Position numbers and translations under genes: made by a program. Positions 52,819 through 61,243 of a stretch of 64,000 nucleotides of DNA are shown piece by piece. Under the pieces are notes generated by a model. The model was given only the letters and a program-made list of their open reading frames with translations. It did no database searches and had not been told where the DNA came from. This DNA is from JAVEDQ01 sp963783105 (GTDB lineage Bacteria > Actinomycetota > Actinomycetes > Frankiales > Frankiaceae), in assembly GCA_963783105.1 (NCBI GenBank), contig CAWAMI010000009.1, positions 62,001-126,000 on the forward strand, read 5' to 3'. Numbering within the stretch: position 1 is the first letter of the stretch; every line of letters begins with the position of its first letter.

Positions 52819-53286
52819 TCACTGAACCCTTCGGGTCGGCTGCGTCGCCGCCTTGGAGTAGAAGTGCGGGACGTCGACGTGGACGTCGATCACGTGCAGA
52901 CCGCAGAGATGTCCCACGGTGTCCATCACTTGTCGGCGGACCTGCGCGGCGACCTCTCGGACCGGCTCCGGGTACTCGACGGCGACCGAGACGGAGATGG
53001 AGACCACCGAGCCGTCGACCTTGGCCGAGGCGCGGGCCTGCGAGTCCGGCTTCACCTTGCCGAGCGTCTGCCCCAGCACGCGCCGGGGCACGCCGGTGAC
53101 GTGCTCGACCTCGATGGCGGCCTGCCCGGCGACCTTCTCGACCACGCGGTCGGCGATCTTCAGACCGCCGCGGCTCTCGGCGTCGCCCGCCGCGAGTGCG
53201 TCGACGCTGAGGTATTCGTCCTCTCCGTAGGCGTGGCCCTCGGTGCCGGGCGTGCCCTTCGTGAGGACGGGGCTGTCTGAGCTCAT
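52819..53286 (-). CDS. Asp23/Gls24 family envelope stress protein
   Basis: The 155-residue protein has the Asp23 domain at about 40-140: GLKIADRVVEKVAGQAAIEVEHVTGV, ASAKVDGSVVSISVSVAVEYPEPVREVAAQVRRQVMDTVGHLCGL and VIDVHVDV. The final V(x)V(D)I-type strand is the usual family ending. Asp23 proteins are abundant membrane-associated proteins that help cope with cell-envelope stress. The start overlaps the stop of the small membrane protein gene upstream (four bases), and the next gene begins one base after its stop, so it sits in the middle of the operon. Confidence 0.92.
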   Translation of the reverse strand: MSSDSPVLTKGTPGTEGHAYGEDEYLSVDALAAGDAESRGGLKIADRVVEKVAGQAAIEVEHVTGVPRRVLGQTLGKVKPDSQARASAKVDGSVVSISVSVAVEYPEPVREVAAQVRRQVMDTVGHLCGLHVIDVHVDVPHFYSKAATQPTRRVQ

Positions 53287-53468
53287 CGGTCGCGGGAGTC
53301 GCGGTTCGACAGGTAGGGGCTGAGGTCGAGTTCACCATCGAGGACCTTGCCGACGATCAAGCCGACCGCGGCGAACACGATGCCGAGCAGGAAGTACCAC
53401 CATCCGCCCGCCGCCACGGCGATCGCGAGCAGGAGTCCGGCGAACACGCCGAGGGTGGAGAGCGACAT
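53283..53468 (-). CDS. DUF2273-like small membrane protein
   Basis: The 61-residue protein is a helical hairpin of two membrane segments (GVFAGLLLAIAVAAGGWWYFLLGIVFAAVGLIVGKVLDG) with a short charged tail (LSNRDSRDR). Small two-helix proteins of the DUF2273 type are regular members of Asp23/AmaP operons in Gram-positive bacteria. It overlaps the following asp23 gene by four bases; GGAGAAGGAGCAC precedes the ATG. Confidence 0.82.
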   Translation of the reverse strand: MSLSTLGVFAGLLLAIAVAAGGWWYFLLGIVFAAVGLIVGKVLDGELDLSPYLSNRDSRDR

Positions 53469-53495
53469 GAGTGGTGCTCCTTCTCCTAGAGGTCG

Positions 53496-53837
53496 TTACC
53501 GGACCCGAGGGGGTCGGGTCCAGCCGTCCCAGCGCCGGCGAGCCCAGCGGGTGAGATGGCCCAGGCCGCGGGGCGACCGATGGATGGTCAGGTACTGCTC
53601 GGCGACGGCCGCCTGGCTGGGTCGCCGGCCTTCCCGGTAAGCGCGGACGCCGGCGGCGAAGACCTCCGGATCACCGCCGCGGTCGGGGTGGTGGTCCCGC
53701 ACGAACCGGCGCCACTCGGCCCGCAGTTCGCGATCTCCGCCATCCGCACCAGCGACGCCCGTACCACCGTCGCCCGCACCGTGCTCGACCTCTCCGGAAC
53801 CGAGGTCCGGCTCGTCCGCCCTGCTCACGGTCCTCAC
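53496..53837 (-). CDS. J-domain-like protein of the Asp23 operon
   Basis: The 113-residue protein contains RELRAEWRRFVRDHHPDRGGDPEVFAAGVRAYREGR (about 37-72). This carries the HPD tripeptide followed by RGGDPE exactly as in helix II-III of DnaJ J-domains. The first J-domain helix is replaced by an acidic, Gly-rich leader, and the C-terminus is Arg/Trp-rich (RSPRGLGHLTRWARRRWDGWTRPPRVR), perhaps membrane- or nucleic-acid-binding. The GTG start overlaps the stop of the upstream asp23-like gene (GTGA). It may recruit DnaK to the envelope-stress system; this is an inference from the motif. Confidence 0.7.
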   Translation of the reverse strand: MRTVSRADEPDLGSGEVEHGAGDGGTGVAGADGGDRELRAEWRRFVRDHHPDRGGDPEVFAAGVRAYREGRRPSQAAVAEQYLTIHRSPRGLGHLTRWARRRWDGWTRPPRVR

Positions 53838-54340
53838 GGTGCCGTGGGCGGCGGCGGAACGGAAGCCGATGGCGGGCCTGTTGTCGGGGAACCGGTCGCA
53901 GCGGTGCCCGACGAGCCGACCGGACTGGCGGACAACGGGGAACTCACCGCGCCCTCGGCGGGCGGGAGCGCCGCCGTCGATGCGGACGGACCTGCCTCGA
54001 GTGCCGGCGGCTCCTGTTCCTCCTCCGGCTGGTCATCCTCGGCCGGCGCGAACGGGTCCTCCACGTCGGCGAGGACGACGTGGATCGTCAGCGGGCCGGG
54101 AACGGCCGCCTGCACGGCCCCCCGGACCTCCGCCTCGACCTCGTGCAGCGGACTGCCGTAGCGGGTGACGACGTGGACCTCGACGAAACCCGGGTTGCTC
54201 CGCACGCCGCTGACCCGTCGGCCGGGCAGATAGGTCGCGATCTCCCCGGCGATGCCGCCGGACAGGCCGCTGACCGAGGGGCAGGTGGCGACGGCGGCTG
54301 CGATCGCATCCGCGTCGGGCAGGTCCGGAACCGGACTCAT
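53834..54340 (-). CDS. Asp23-like protein with Pro/Ala-rich tail
   Basis: The ATG at 54340 follows GGAGGGG. The 168-residue product has a short Asp23-type domain (about 8-95: AAAVATCPSVSGLSGGIAGEIATYLPGRRVSGVRSNPGFVEVHVVTRYGSPLHEVEAEVRGAVQAA ... TIHVVLADVEDP). An acidic then Ser/Pro/Ala-rich disordered tail follows. It is the second member of the family in the operon and lacks the basic N-terminal extension of the first. A gap of 136 bases separates it from the first asp23 gene. Confidence 0.8.
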   Translation of the reverse strand: MSPVPDLPDADAIAAAVATCPSVSGLSGGIAGEIATYLPGRRVSGVRSNPGFVEVHVVTRYGSPLHEVEAEVRGAVQAAVPGPLTIHVVLADVEDPFAPAEDDQPEEEQEPPALEAGPSASTAALPPAEGAVSSPLSASPVGSSGTAATGSPTTGPPSASVPPPPTAP

Positions 54341-54476
54341 GCCGCCCCTCCTTCCGCCCGGCCGGGGGCCGGACTCGGTGTCGCCGTCTCTGCGGCTGGT
54401 TCTGCCGCTGCTGCGGCCGCTGGTACGGGCGCCGTCGTCGCCCGGGCAGCTGGGCCCACCCCCCGATCTCCGGGCA

Positions 54477-54977
54477 TCACTGCACGCGGGACGGCGCCGG
54501 CTCCTCGTCGTCTTCGCTGGCGATGAAGATGTCGTCGACACTGATGTTGACCTCGGCGACCTCGAGGCCGGTCATCCGCTCGACCGCAGTGATCACGTTG
54601 CGACGGATGGCCTGGGCGAGGTCGGCGATGGCGACGCCGTACTCGACGACGATGTCGAGGTCGATGGCGGCCTGACGCTCGCCCACCTCGACGGCCACGC
54701 CCTGCGAGACGTTCGGGCCACCGGAGCCGGGGATGCGCTCGCGGAGGGCGCCGAAGGCGCGGGTGCCGCCGGTGCCGAGGTTGTGCACTCCATTCACCTC
54801 ACGGGTGGCGATGCCGGCGATCTTGCGGACGACGCCGTCGGCGATGGAGGTCTTGCCCTGGTTGGTGACCAGTTCGGTGCTGGAGCTGGAACCGGACTGG
54901 GTGCGGGCGCTGGAGCGGGCGACCTCACCGGCGCGGGTGGTGGCGCCACTGCTGGTCTCGGGTGTGGTGCTGCTCAT
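54477..54977 (-). CDS. Asp23/Gls24 family envelope stress protein, first gene of operon
   Basis: The 166-residue protein from ATG 54977 has GAGGAG upstream. A Ser/Thr-rich leader of about 40 residues precedes the full Asp23 domain: GKTSIADGVVRKIAGIATREVNGVHNLG, VSQGVAVEVGERQAAIDLDIVVEYGVAIADLAQAIRRNVITAVERMTGL and VAEVNISVDDIFI. This is the canonical member of the operon and the probable major Asp23. It is divergent from ispE across 150 bases that include a 16-base palindrome (55086-55101). Confidence 0.92.
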   Translation of the reverse strand: MSSTTPETSSGATTRAGEVARSSARTQSGSSSSTELVTNQGKTSIADGVVRKIAGIATREVNGVHNLGTGGTRAFGALRERIPGSGGPNVSQGVAVEVGERQAAIDLDIVVEYGVAIADLAQAIRRNVITAVERMTGLEVAEVNISVDDIFIASEDDEEPAPSRVQ

Positions 54978-55085
54978 TCCGCAATCTCCTCTGATCGGGG
55001 CAAGTGAGGGGATCACTGCCCAAGCGGGTGCCCCTGACACGCGGATGATCCAACTGTCGCTCTGGGTGGCTTACGTGGTACACCG

Positions 55086-55119
55086 CGTGACGGACGTCAC
55101 GATCCGAGGACCCTAGATT
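55086..55119 (+). promoter_or_regulatory. Palindrome and -10 box between the asp23 operon and ispE
   Basis: CGTGACG-GA-CGTCACG (55086-55101) is a perfect palindrome. TAGATT at 55114-55119 is a -10 box for ispE, whose GTG begins eight bases later. The palindrome sits over the -35 position of that promoter and upstream of the divergent asp23 operon, a good place for a shared regulator. Confidence 0.45.
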
Positions 55120-55127
55120 GAACAGCC

Positions 55128-56126
55128 GTGGAAGCCCAGCCCCGATCGACCGTCGTCGTCCGCGTCCCCGGCAAAATCAACCTGCATCTGGGGGTCGGGC
55201 CGCTGGGGGAGGACGGGTACCACCCGGTCGTCTCGGTCTTCCACGCCGTCTCCGTCTTCGACGATCTCCGCGCCGAACCCGCCGACGAGATCCGCCTCGC
55301 GCTGCTGGACGACACCGCGACCGGCGGACAGGTGCAAGGGGCGGGCGGCGCCCACATCGGCGACGAGATCCCGCTCGGTCCCGACAACCTCGCCCACCGC
55401 GCCGCTGCCCTGCTCGCGCGGGAGGCGGGCATCCGCGACGGCGTGGCGCTCACCCTCGACAAGCGCATCCCGGTCGCGGCGGGCATGGCTGGCGGCAGCG
55501 CGGACGCGGCGGCGTCGTTGGTCGCGTGCAACGCCGTGTGGAACGCGGGGCTGTCGCGGGAGGACCTGCACCACCTCGCCGCGCAGCTGGGCAGCGATGT
55601 GCCGTTCGCCCTGCTCGGCGGGACGGCCCTCGGCCTCGGACGGGGGGAGCAGCTCACCCCCGTCCTCGCCCGCGGCAGCTGCACGTGGGTGCTGGTGCTG
55701 GCCGACGGCGGGTTGTCCACCCCCGCCGTCTACCGCGAGTACGACAGGATGCTCGAGGAGCTGCCGCAGGATTCGCACCTGCTCCGGCCGGCGGTCGCGC
55801 AGCCGGACGACCTGCTCGCCGCGCTCGCCGCGGGCGACACCGCGGGAGTCGGGGCGGCGCTCGGCAACGACCTGCAGCTGCCGGCGCTTCGGCTCCGCCC
55901 GGCCCTGCGCGAGGTGGTGGAGACGGGGTCCGAGCTGGGCGCCCTCGGCACGCTGGTCAGCGGCTCCGGACCAACCGTCGCGATGCTCGCCGCCTCCGAG
56001 GAGGACGCGCGGCGCCTCGCGGCCGGGATTGCCGAGCGGTCGCTGGGGCGGACCGTCGTCGTCGCGAGCGGACCCGTGCCGGGCGCGCGGCTGCTCGACG
56101 ACGAGTCGGTCGCGCCGCCGGCGTGA
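55128..56126 (+). CDS. ispE: 4-diphosphocytidyl-2-C-methyl-D-erythritol kinase
   Basis: The 332-residue GHMP kinase is of the MEP isoprenoid pathway. It phosphorylates the 2-hydroxyl of CDP-methylerythritol. Motif 1 is PGKINLHLGVGP, the ATP-binding Gly-rich loop is PVAAGMAGGSADAAA, and motif 3 is LVSGSGPTVAML; the AQLGSDVPFALLGGTALGLGRGE segment is also conserved. The GTG start closely follows a -10 box. In mycobacteria ispE directly follows rsmA; here 3.7 kb of minus-strand genes separate them. Confidence 0.96.
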   Translation: MEAQPRSTVVVRVPGKINLHLGVGPLGEDGYHPVVSVFHAVSVFDDLRAEPADEIRLALLDDTATGGQVQGAGGAHIGDEIPLGPDNLAHRAAALLAREAGIRDGVALTLDKRIPVAAGMAGGSADAAASLVACNAVWNAGLSREDLHHLAAQLGSDVPFALLGGTALGLGRGEQLTPVLARGSCTWVLVLADGGLSTPAVYREYDRMLEELPQDSHLLRPAVAQPDDLLAALAAGDTAGVGAALGNDLQLPALRLRPALREVVETGSELGALGTLVSGSGPTVAMLAASEEDARRLAAGIAERSLGRTVVVASGPVPGARLLDDESVAPPA

Positions 56127-56142
56127 GCTGCCGGGGCGAGCG

Positions 56143-57150
56143 TCAGACCAGGCGGGCCTGCACGCGCTCCGGGTCGGGCCAGCGCACGTCCCAGACCAAC
56201 CCGAGCTTCTCGAGCCCGCGGATCAGCTCGGCGCTCGTGTCGACCTGACCTCGCAGCACGCCGTGCCGGGCGCAGGTCGGGTCGGAGTGGTGCAGGTTGT
56301 GCCAGGACTCGCCCATGGAGATCAGGGCCAGCGGCCACACGTTGGCGGACCGGTCGCGGGTCTTGAAGGGCCGCTTGCCGAAGGTGTGGCAGATGCTGTT
56401 GATCGACCAGGTGACGTGGTGCAGCGTGGCGATGCGGACGAGCCCGGCCCAGAAGAAGGCCTGCGCCGCCGCCTGCCAGGAGCCGCCCCACAGCCCGCCG
56501 ACGACGGCGGGCAGGAAAAGGCTCACCAGCGTCCAGACCGGGAACAGCTTGGAGACCCGGGAGACGGCCTTGTCGGCCAGCAGGTCGGGCGCGAAGCGCT
56601 TCTGGTCGGTCTGCTCGACGTCGAACAGCCAGCCGACGTGGGCGTGGAACAGGCCCTTGACCAGGGCGCGGAAGTTCTCGCCGTAGCGCCACGGGGAGTG
56701 CGGATCGCCGTCCTTGTCGGAGAAGGCGTGGTGCCGGCGGTGGTCGGCAACCCAGCGAATGACCGGTCCCTCGATGGCCATGCTGCCGGCGACGGCGAGG
56801 CCGATGCGGACCGGCTTCTTCGCCTTGAACGAGCCGTGGGTGAAGTAGCGGTGGAACCCGACCGTGATGCCGTGGCCGGTGACGGCGTACATGACGGCGC
56901 TGATGACGACGTCGCGCCAGGAGATCCAGCGGCCCCAGAGCAACGGGATGGCCGCGACCACGGCGATCAGCGGGACGACGATGAAGGCGCCGAGCGCGAC
57001 CTGCTCACCGTGGGCCTTCAGCCGGCTCTTCGGCTTCTCCGTGAGGGCGCGGCGCCGCTGCCGCCCGCCGTCCTGACCGTCGGGACCGCTGGGTTCCGAG
57101 GCGGCCGGAGCCGGGGTCGCGGGGAGCGGGGTGTCGTCCAGGACTGCCAT
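56143..57150 (-). CDS. Membrane fatty-acid (acyl-CoA) desaturase
   Basis: The 335-residue protein has four membrane helices and the three histidine boxes of the di-iron delta-9 desaturase group: HRYFTH (about 101-106), HRRHH (about 138-142) and HNLHH (about 285-289). It also has an NxxxH-type WSINSICHTFG. DesA3-like enzymes desaturate stearoyl-CoA and set membrane fluidity. The N-terminal ~35 residues are Pro/Ala-rich and then basic. It lies convergent with ispE and is unrelated in sequence to the soluble acyl-ACP desaturase at 34576-35529. Confidence 0.93.
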   Translation of the reverse strand: MAVLDDTPLPATPAPAASEPSGPDGQDGGRQRRRALTEKPKSRLKAHGEQVALGAFIVVPLIAVVAAIPLLWGRWISWRDVVISAVMYAVTGHGITVGFHRYFTHGSFKAKKPVRIGLAVAGSMAIEGPVIRWVADHRRHHAFSDKDGDPHSPWRYGENFRALVKGLFHAHVGWLFDVEQTDQKRFAPDLLADKAVSRVSKLFPVWTLVSLFLPAVVGGLWGGSWQAAAQAFFWAGLVRIATLHHVTWSINSICHTFGKRPFKTRDRSANVWPLALISMGESWHNLHHSDPTCARHGVLRGQVDTSAELIRGLEKLGLVWDVRWPDPERVQARLV

Positions 57151-57304
57151 AAGCACGCTTCCGTCGTCTCGTCGTCCGGATGAGCCGACGCCTGCCGGAG
57201 CCGGAACCTCACCGTATCGATCGGCTGAACGAGCCCGACATCCGAGGCAATTCGCGGCTGTCGTCCGCACGGTGTGTTCTGCATGTGCCCTTGGGCTGGC
57301 GGCA

Positions 57305-58675
57305 TCAACCGGCGGAGGGCCAGCCGAGCAGCTGCTGACCCACGGTGGCGGCCTGCAGCGTGAACCGGTCCTCCGGGTCGGTCGGGTCGTGGCCCGTCAG
57401 CGCGGTGATCCGTTCGAGCCGGTACGTCAGCGCCCGGACCGACAGGTGCAGCAGCCGCGCGGCCGCGGTGGCGACGCCACCCGCCGCGAAGTAGGCCCGG
57501 AGCGTCGCGAGCAGGGGCTCCGCGCCGCCCCGCGCCTGCTGGAGGGGGAGCAGGACGATGGTGATCAGCTCGCGCATCGCCTCGGCGTCGCGCGCGAGCA
57601 CCTGGTAGACGAGCAGGGCCTGCGCCTGCACGACCCGGTCCGGCCAGCTCAGCGCGTCCGCCAGCTCCACGGCCCGCGAGGCCTCGGTGAAGCCGGCGCG
57701 CACGCCGGGGCCTCCGCTGCGTGCCCGGCTCACGCCGATCCGCCACGTCAGCCCCGGCTCGCGCTGCAAGGCGTCGCTCAGGCGATCGGTCAGGGCGAGC
57801 ACCGCCTCGTCGTAACGACGACGATCGGGTGGGCTGATCTCGGCGGCACCCGCGCCCAGGGCCGCCCCCGCGCCCAGGGGCTGCGGTACGACGGCGGCGA
57901 GCAGTCCCATCCGGGTGGCGACGAACATGCCGCCGCTGCGGGTCAGCCCGCTCGCGGCCGAACGGCGGAGCTGGTCGCGCAGCGCGGACTCGACCCTGCG
58001 CTCGGTCGCCCTGCCCTCCACGAACGGGCGGTTGGCGCCGACGACGAGCACGAGGTGTGGCGCCTCGAGGTGGAGGCCGAAGCCGGAGGCGCGGGCGAGC
58101 ATGCCGCCGACGTCGGTGGTGCCGCTCAGCAGGTCGTCGACCAGCTGCCGCCGCTGCTCCGCCTCGGCGCGGGCGGCCGCACGCTGCGCCGAGGAGTAGC
58201 CCTCGCACACCGCGGCGACCGCGTCGTCGGCGGCGCGCAGCACCGACAGGCCGGCGCGGCGCAAAGCGGCGGCGGTGGCCGGGCCGTCCTGTTCCTCCGC
58301 GACCGCGGGCAACTCCGGCCACGCCCGCCAGGTCACCGACAGGTAGAGGTCGACGAGGGCGGGCAACGCAGCCCCCTGCTCCGCGGCGACCCGGCCCAGC
58401 CGTCTGTACTCGTCGAGCTGGCCCGCGGGCAGTCGCCGCCCCGTCGCCGCGGCCTCGACCAGGGCATCGAGGAACGGCCCGAGCAGCGTGGCCGGAAGCC
58501 CCGCCTCGCGGGCGGCACGCACCGCGGACCGCGGGAGGCGGGTCAGGCGCCAGCCGGGTGGCGAGTCGTCGAACTCGTCGGCGGCCCCCTCGAGGGGGTC
58601 CACGGCAGCGTCGCGCACTGCGCCGTTCCGCCGCGGCTCGTCCCGTTCCGCCTCGTCCCGATCGTCCTCAGCCAT
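57305..58675 (-). CDS. PucR/CdaR-family transcriptional regulator
   Basis: The ATG at 58675 lies eight bases after a TAGACT -10 box, which favours it over in-frame ATGs further upstream; the product is 456 residues. A helical N-terminal region (about 40-190), a GGDEF-related middle domain (about 200-330) and the C-terminal PucR helix-turn-helix are present. The last reads LLATLRAYFAAGGVATAAARLLHLSVRALTYRLERITALTGHDP. Such regulators control purine, amino-acid or fatty-acid-related genes. The neighbouring desaturase on the same strand (154 bases downstream) is a plausible target but unproven. Confidence 0.88.
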   Translation of the reverse strand: MAEDDRDEAERDEPRRNGAVRDAAVDPLEGAADEFDDSPPGWRLTRLPRSAVRAAREAGLPATLLGPFLDALVEAAATGRRLPAGQLDEYRRLGRVAAEQGAALPALVDLYLSVTWRAWPELPAVAEEQDGPATAAALRRAGLSVLRAADDAVAAVCEGYSSAQRAAARAEAEQRRQLVDDLLSGTTDVGGMLARASGFGLHLEAPHLVLVVGANRPFVEGRATERRVESALRDQLRRSAASGLTRSGGMFVATRMGLLAAVVPQPLGAGAALGAGAAEISPPDRRRYDEAVLALTDRLSDALQREPGLTWRIGVSRARSGGPGVRAGFTEASRAVELADALSWPDRVVQAQALLVYQVLARDAEAMRELITIVLLPLQQARGGAEPLLATLRAYFAAGGVATAAARLLHLSVRALTYRLERITALTGHDPTDPEDRFTLQAATVGQQLLGWPSAG

Positions 58676-58682
58676 GTCGCGC

Positions 58683-58705
58683 AGTCTATTGCCGAACATC
58701 GGCAA
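58683..58705 (-). promoter_or_regulatory. Promoter and palindromic operator of the PucR gene
   Basis: On the minus strand, TTGCCGA-TGT-TCGGCAA (58705-58689) is a perfect 7-base-arm palindrome abutting TAGACT (58688-58683), a -10 box eight bases before the ATG. The palindrome covers the spacer, so a bound regulator would block transcription. Confidence 0.55.
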
Positions 58706-58875
58706 GTTCGAGAGCTGCATGCCGCCGGAATCGTCGGTCATCTGCAAGAGGCTGGCAGGGGAAACTTGTCGTGTCGGTGCGCGTCAGCCGACTCGACTCG
58801 ACACGTCCTTCCCGACCCCCTCCGACGCCCCAACACCCCGCAACGCCCCAACACCTCAGACGAATAGGAGTCCTC

Positions 58876-59877
58876 GTGGACGTTCCCGTGTGGGCGTGGG
58901 CGGCCTTCGCCGTCTTCGTCACCGCCGCTCTGCTCCTCGACCTCTTCAAGCACCGCGACGCACACGTGATCGAGTTCCGCGAGGCGCTCCGCTGGTCGGT
59001 CTTCTGGCTCGCGCTCGGCTTCGGCTTCGCCGGGCTGGTCTTCCTCACCTACGGAGGCACGGCCGGGGCCGAGTACACCTCCGCGTACCTGCTCGAGAAG
59101 AGCCTGGCCGTCGACAACCTGTTCGTCTTCGCGCTGATCTTCGCGTACTTCAAGGTGCCGGCGCAGTACCAGCACCGCGTGCTGTTCCTCGGCGTCCTGG
59201 GCGCGCTCGTGATGCGGGCGGTCTTCCTCGCTGCCGGCGTCGCGGTCGTCAGCACCTTCAAGTGGGTGCTGTTCGTGTTCGGCGCCTTCCTGCTCTACAC
59301 CGCGATCAAGATGTGGCGGGACGACGGCGAGCCCGACGTCGACCCGGGCAAGAGCCTTCCGGTCCGGCTACTGCGCCGGGTACTGCCCGTGAGCGAGTCC
59401 TACGACGGGCAGAAGCTGCTGACCCGACGCAACGGCATCCTCATGGCGACGCCGCTGCTGGCCGTGCTCGTCTCGATCGAGACCGCCGACCTCGTGTTCG
59501 CGGTCGACAGCGTGCCGGCCGTGCTCGCGGTCAGCGACGAGCTGTTCATCGTCTACACGTCCAACGCGATGGCGATCCTCGGCCTGCGGGCGCTGTATTT
59601 CTGCCTGTCCGGCCTGCTCACCCGCTTCCACTACCTCGGCGCCGGGCTGTCGCTGATCCTCGGCTTCATCGGCGTCAAGATGCTGCTGCAGGCGCTGCAC
59701 GCCTACGTCGACGGCGTGCCGACCATTCCGATCGGGGTCTCGCTCGGTGTCATCGTGGTGGTGCTCGGCGGCGCGATCCTCGCCTCGCTGAAGTGGCCGA
59801 AGGAGTCGGCCGACGAGTTGCCGGGTGACGAGCCCGAGCCCGTCGAGGACCGCGACCGGGTCGGCGCGGACTCGTAG
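58876..59877 (+). CDS. TerC/Alx-family membrane protein
   Basis: The 333-residue protein starts at GTG 58876 (AGGAG upstream). It has about nine membrane helices with the conserved intramembrane acidic residues of the family: YLLEKSLAVDNLFVFALIF and SIETADLVFAVDSVPAVLAVS. TerC/Alx proteins export manganese or load metal onto exported proteins and are linked to tellurite and alkaline stress. The upstream 120 bases do not show a recognisable yybP-ykoY (Mn) riboswitch. A strong terminator follows. Confidence 0.93.
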   Translation: MDVPVWAWAAFAVFVTAALLLDLFKHRDAHVIEFREALRWSVFWLALGFGFAGLVFLTYGGTAGAEYTSAYLLEKSLAVDNLFVFALIFAYFKVPAQYQHRVLFLGVLGALVMRAVFLAAGVAVVSTFKWVLFVFGAFLLYTAIKMWRDDGEPDVDPGKSLPVRLLRRVLPVSESYDGQKLLTRRNGILMATPLLAVLVSIETADLVFAVDSVPAVLAVSDELFIVYTSNAMAILGLRALYFCLSGLLTRFHYLGAGLSLILGFIGVKMLLQALHAYVDGVPTIPIGVSLGVIVVVLGGAILASLKWPKESADELPGDEPEPVEDRDRVGADS

Positions 59878-59915
59878 CGGCGGGCACCGGCTGCTCGCGA
59901 GCAGGAGCCTGCACC

Positions 59916-59953
59916 ACGAACGGCGTGGAGTCCTCGGACTCCCCGCCGTTCGT
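59916..59953 (+). terminator. Terminator after terC
   Basis: ACGAACGGCG (59916-59925) pairs with CGCCGTTCGT (59944-59953); an inner GAGTC-CTCG-GACTC stem strengthens it. It is placed between convergent terC and the small membrane protein gene. Confidence 0.8.
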
Positions 59954-59980
59954 CTGCTCGTGTGCGGCGCCCCCCCCGCG

Positions 59981-60181
59981 TCAGGAGACCGCGCCCGCGC
60001 GCTCCTCCTCGAACGGGGAACCGTCGCGCGGAGCCGGCAGCGACCGCCCCGGATCCAGTGCGAACGACTCCTGGTCGGGGAACTCTGCGCTGCGGATCCC
60101 CTGGACCATGTACCGGATCGCGGCGAGGACCAGCACGGCCTCCACCGCGACGAGCACTGCGATGATCGCCCCCGTCGACAT
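59981..60181 (-). CDS. Small single-helix membrane protein
   Basis: An ATG at 60181 follows GAGGGCGAGGGGG and gives 66 residues. One membrane helix (about 5-25: AIIAVLVAVEAVLVLAAIRYMV) precedes a polar tail with FPDQESFALDPGRSLPAPRDG. No family is recognised. The good ribosome site and clean topology favour a real gene. Confidence 0.6.
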   Translation of the reverse strand: MSTGAIIAVLVAVEAVLVLAAIRYMVQGIRSAEFPDQESFALDPGRSLPAPRDGSPFEEERAGAVS

Positions 60182-60334
60182 CGCCACCCCCTCGCCCTCG
60201 TGCCGTGAACGACTCGGAGAGCTTCGCAGGAGATCCGCCGCCCGGCAGGCGTTCGGCGCAATCTCACGCGCTTCCCGTTCGGCAGTTGTGGACGACGAGG
60301 CAGAAATGTCGGAGGTCCGCAGGACACTTCCCAC

Positions 60335-61243
60335 ATGTCAGAAACCGCCCCTGAGCAGCAGGAAGACGCCTACCCCGACACCGGCCAACCTGTATCCGAC
60401 CAGCCCGCGCTCGATCTGGGCGACATCGCCCGCAACCTCCGTGCCGAGGGCATGACCCGCAGCCAGATCGCCCGCAGCCTCGCGGTGTCCACGTGGCGGG
60501 TGACCGAACTCCTCGCGGGCGAACCGCCGCGACATCCGGGCCTACGAGCCCGTGCGAAGGACGACGTACACGCCCGAGCACGGCAGCTGCGGGCGGAGGG
60601 CAAGACCTACGACGAGATCGCCGAGGAGCTCGGGGTCAGCAAGGCCAGCGTCAGCCTGTGGACGCGGGATCTGCCGAAGCCGCCGCCGCGCGAGCGAAGC
60701 GCGTACGACTTCGAGCGGGTGTCGGCCGCCAGGCGCGCGCAGTGGGAGCCGTTCCTTGCCGAACGTGAGAAGGAACGGCAGGAGACGAAGGCGAAGGCAG
60801 CGGCGTCGGTGCCGCAGTTGGACGACCAGGTGTTGTTGATGCTCGGCGCTGTCCTCTATTGGGCCGAGGGCACCAAGGACAAGCCATGGGGGCGCAAGGA
60901 GTCGCTTCGCCTCATCAACAGCGACGCCGACGTCATTCGCGTCTTCCTTCGTTGGTTGACGTCCATGGGGGTGACCAAGGACCGGCTCACCTTCCGGGTA
61001 GCGATCCACGAGTCCGCTGATGTCGATGCCGCGACCAGCTACTGGGCTGGAGTCGTCGGAGTCGGTCTCGATGCCTTCGCCAAGCCCACGATCAAGAAGC
61101 ACAACCCCCGAAGCGTCCGCAAGAACGTCGGCAACAACTACCAGGGCTGCCTCGTGGTCGGTGTACGCGACAGTCGGCGCGAGTACCAGGTGATGGATGG
61201 CCTGTGGCATGGCATCGTGGAGGCGCTATCCGGCGTGGTGTAA
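60335..61243 (+). CDS. HTH protein with LAGLIDADG-like domain, ending inside tRNA-Gln
   Basis: The protein has 302 residues. Two helix-turn-helix units are clear: MTRSQIARSLAVSTWRVTELL (about 40-60) and KTYDEIAEELGVSKASVSLW (about 90-109). The C-terminal ~140 residues begin LLMLGAVLYWAEGTKDK, which fits the L-x-G-x(4)-(A/D)-(D/E)-G core of LAGLIDADG homing endonucleases. LINSDADVIRVFLRWLTSMGV, a VAIHESADVD stretch and KKHNPRSVRKNVGNNYQGCLVVGV follow. The stop codon lies 15 bases inside the tRNA-Gln gene. The 3' half is less GC-rich than its neighbours. A selfish or mobile origin is inferred; cleavage activity is not shown. Confidence 0.65.
   Translation: MSETAPEQQEDAYPDTGQPVSDQPALDLGDIARNLRAEGMTRSQIARSLAVSTWRVTELLAGEPPRHPGLRARAKDDVHARARQLRAEGKTYDEIAEELGVSKASVSLWTRDLPKPPPRERSAYDFERVSAARRAQWEPFLAEREKERQETKAKAAASVPQLDDQVLLMLGAVLYWAEGTKDKPWGRKESLRLINSDADVIRVFLRWLTSMGVTKDRLTFRVAIHESADVDAATSYWAGVVGVGLDAFAKPTIKKHNPRSVRKNVGNNYQGCLVVGVRDSRREYQVMDGLWHGIVEALSGVV

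Noticed and set aside
58750..58875. Possible manganese (yybP-ykoY) riboswitch ahead of the TerC gene
   Set aside because: The conserved loop sequences of that riboswitch could not be found; only pyrimidine-rich, CCCCAACACC-type repeats are present.
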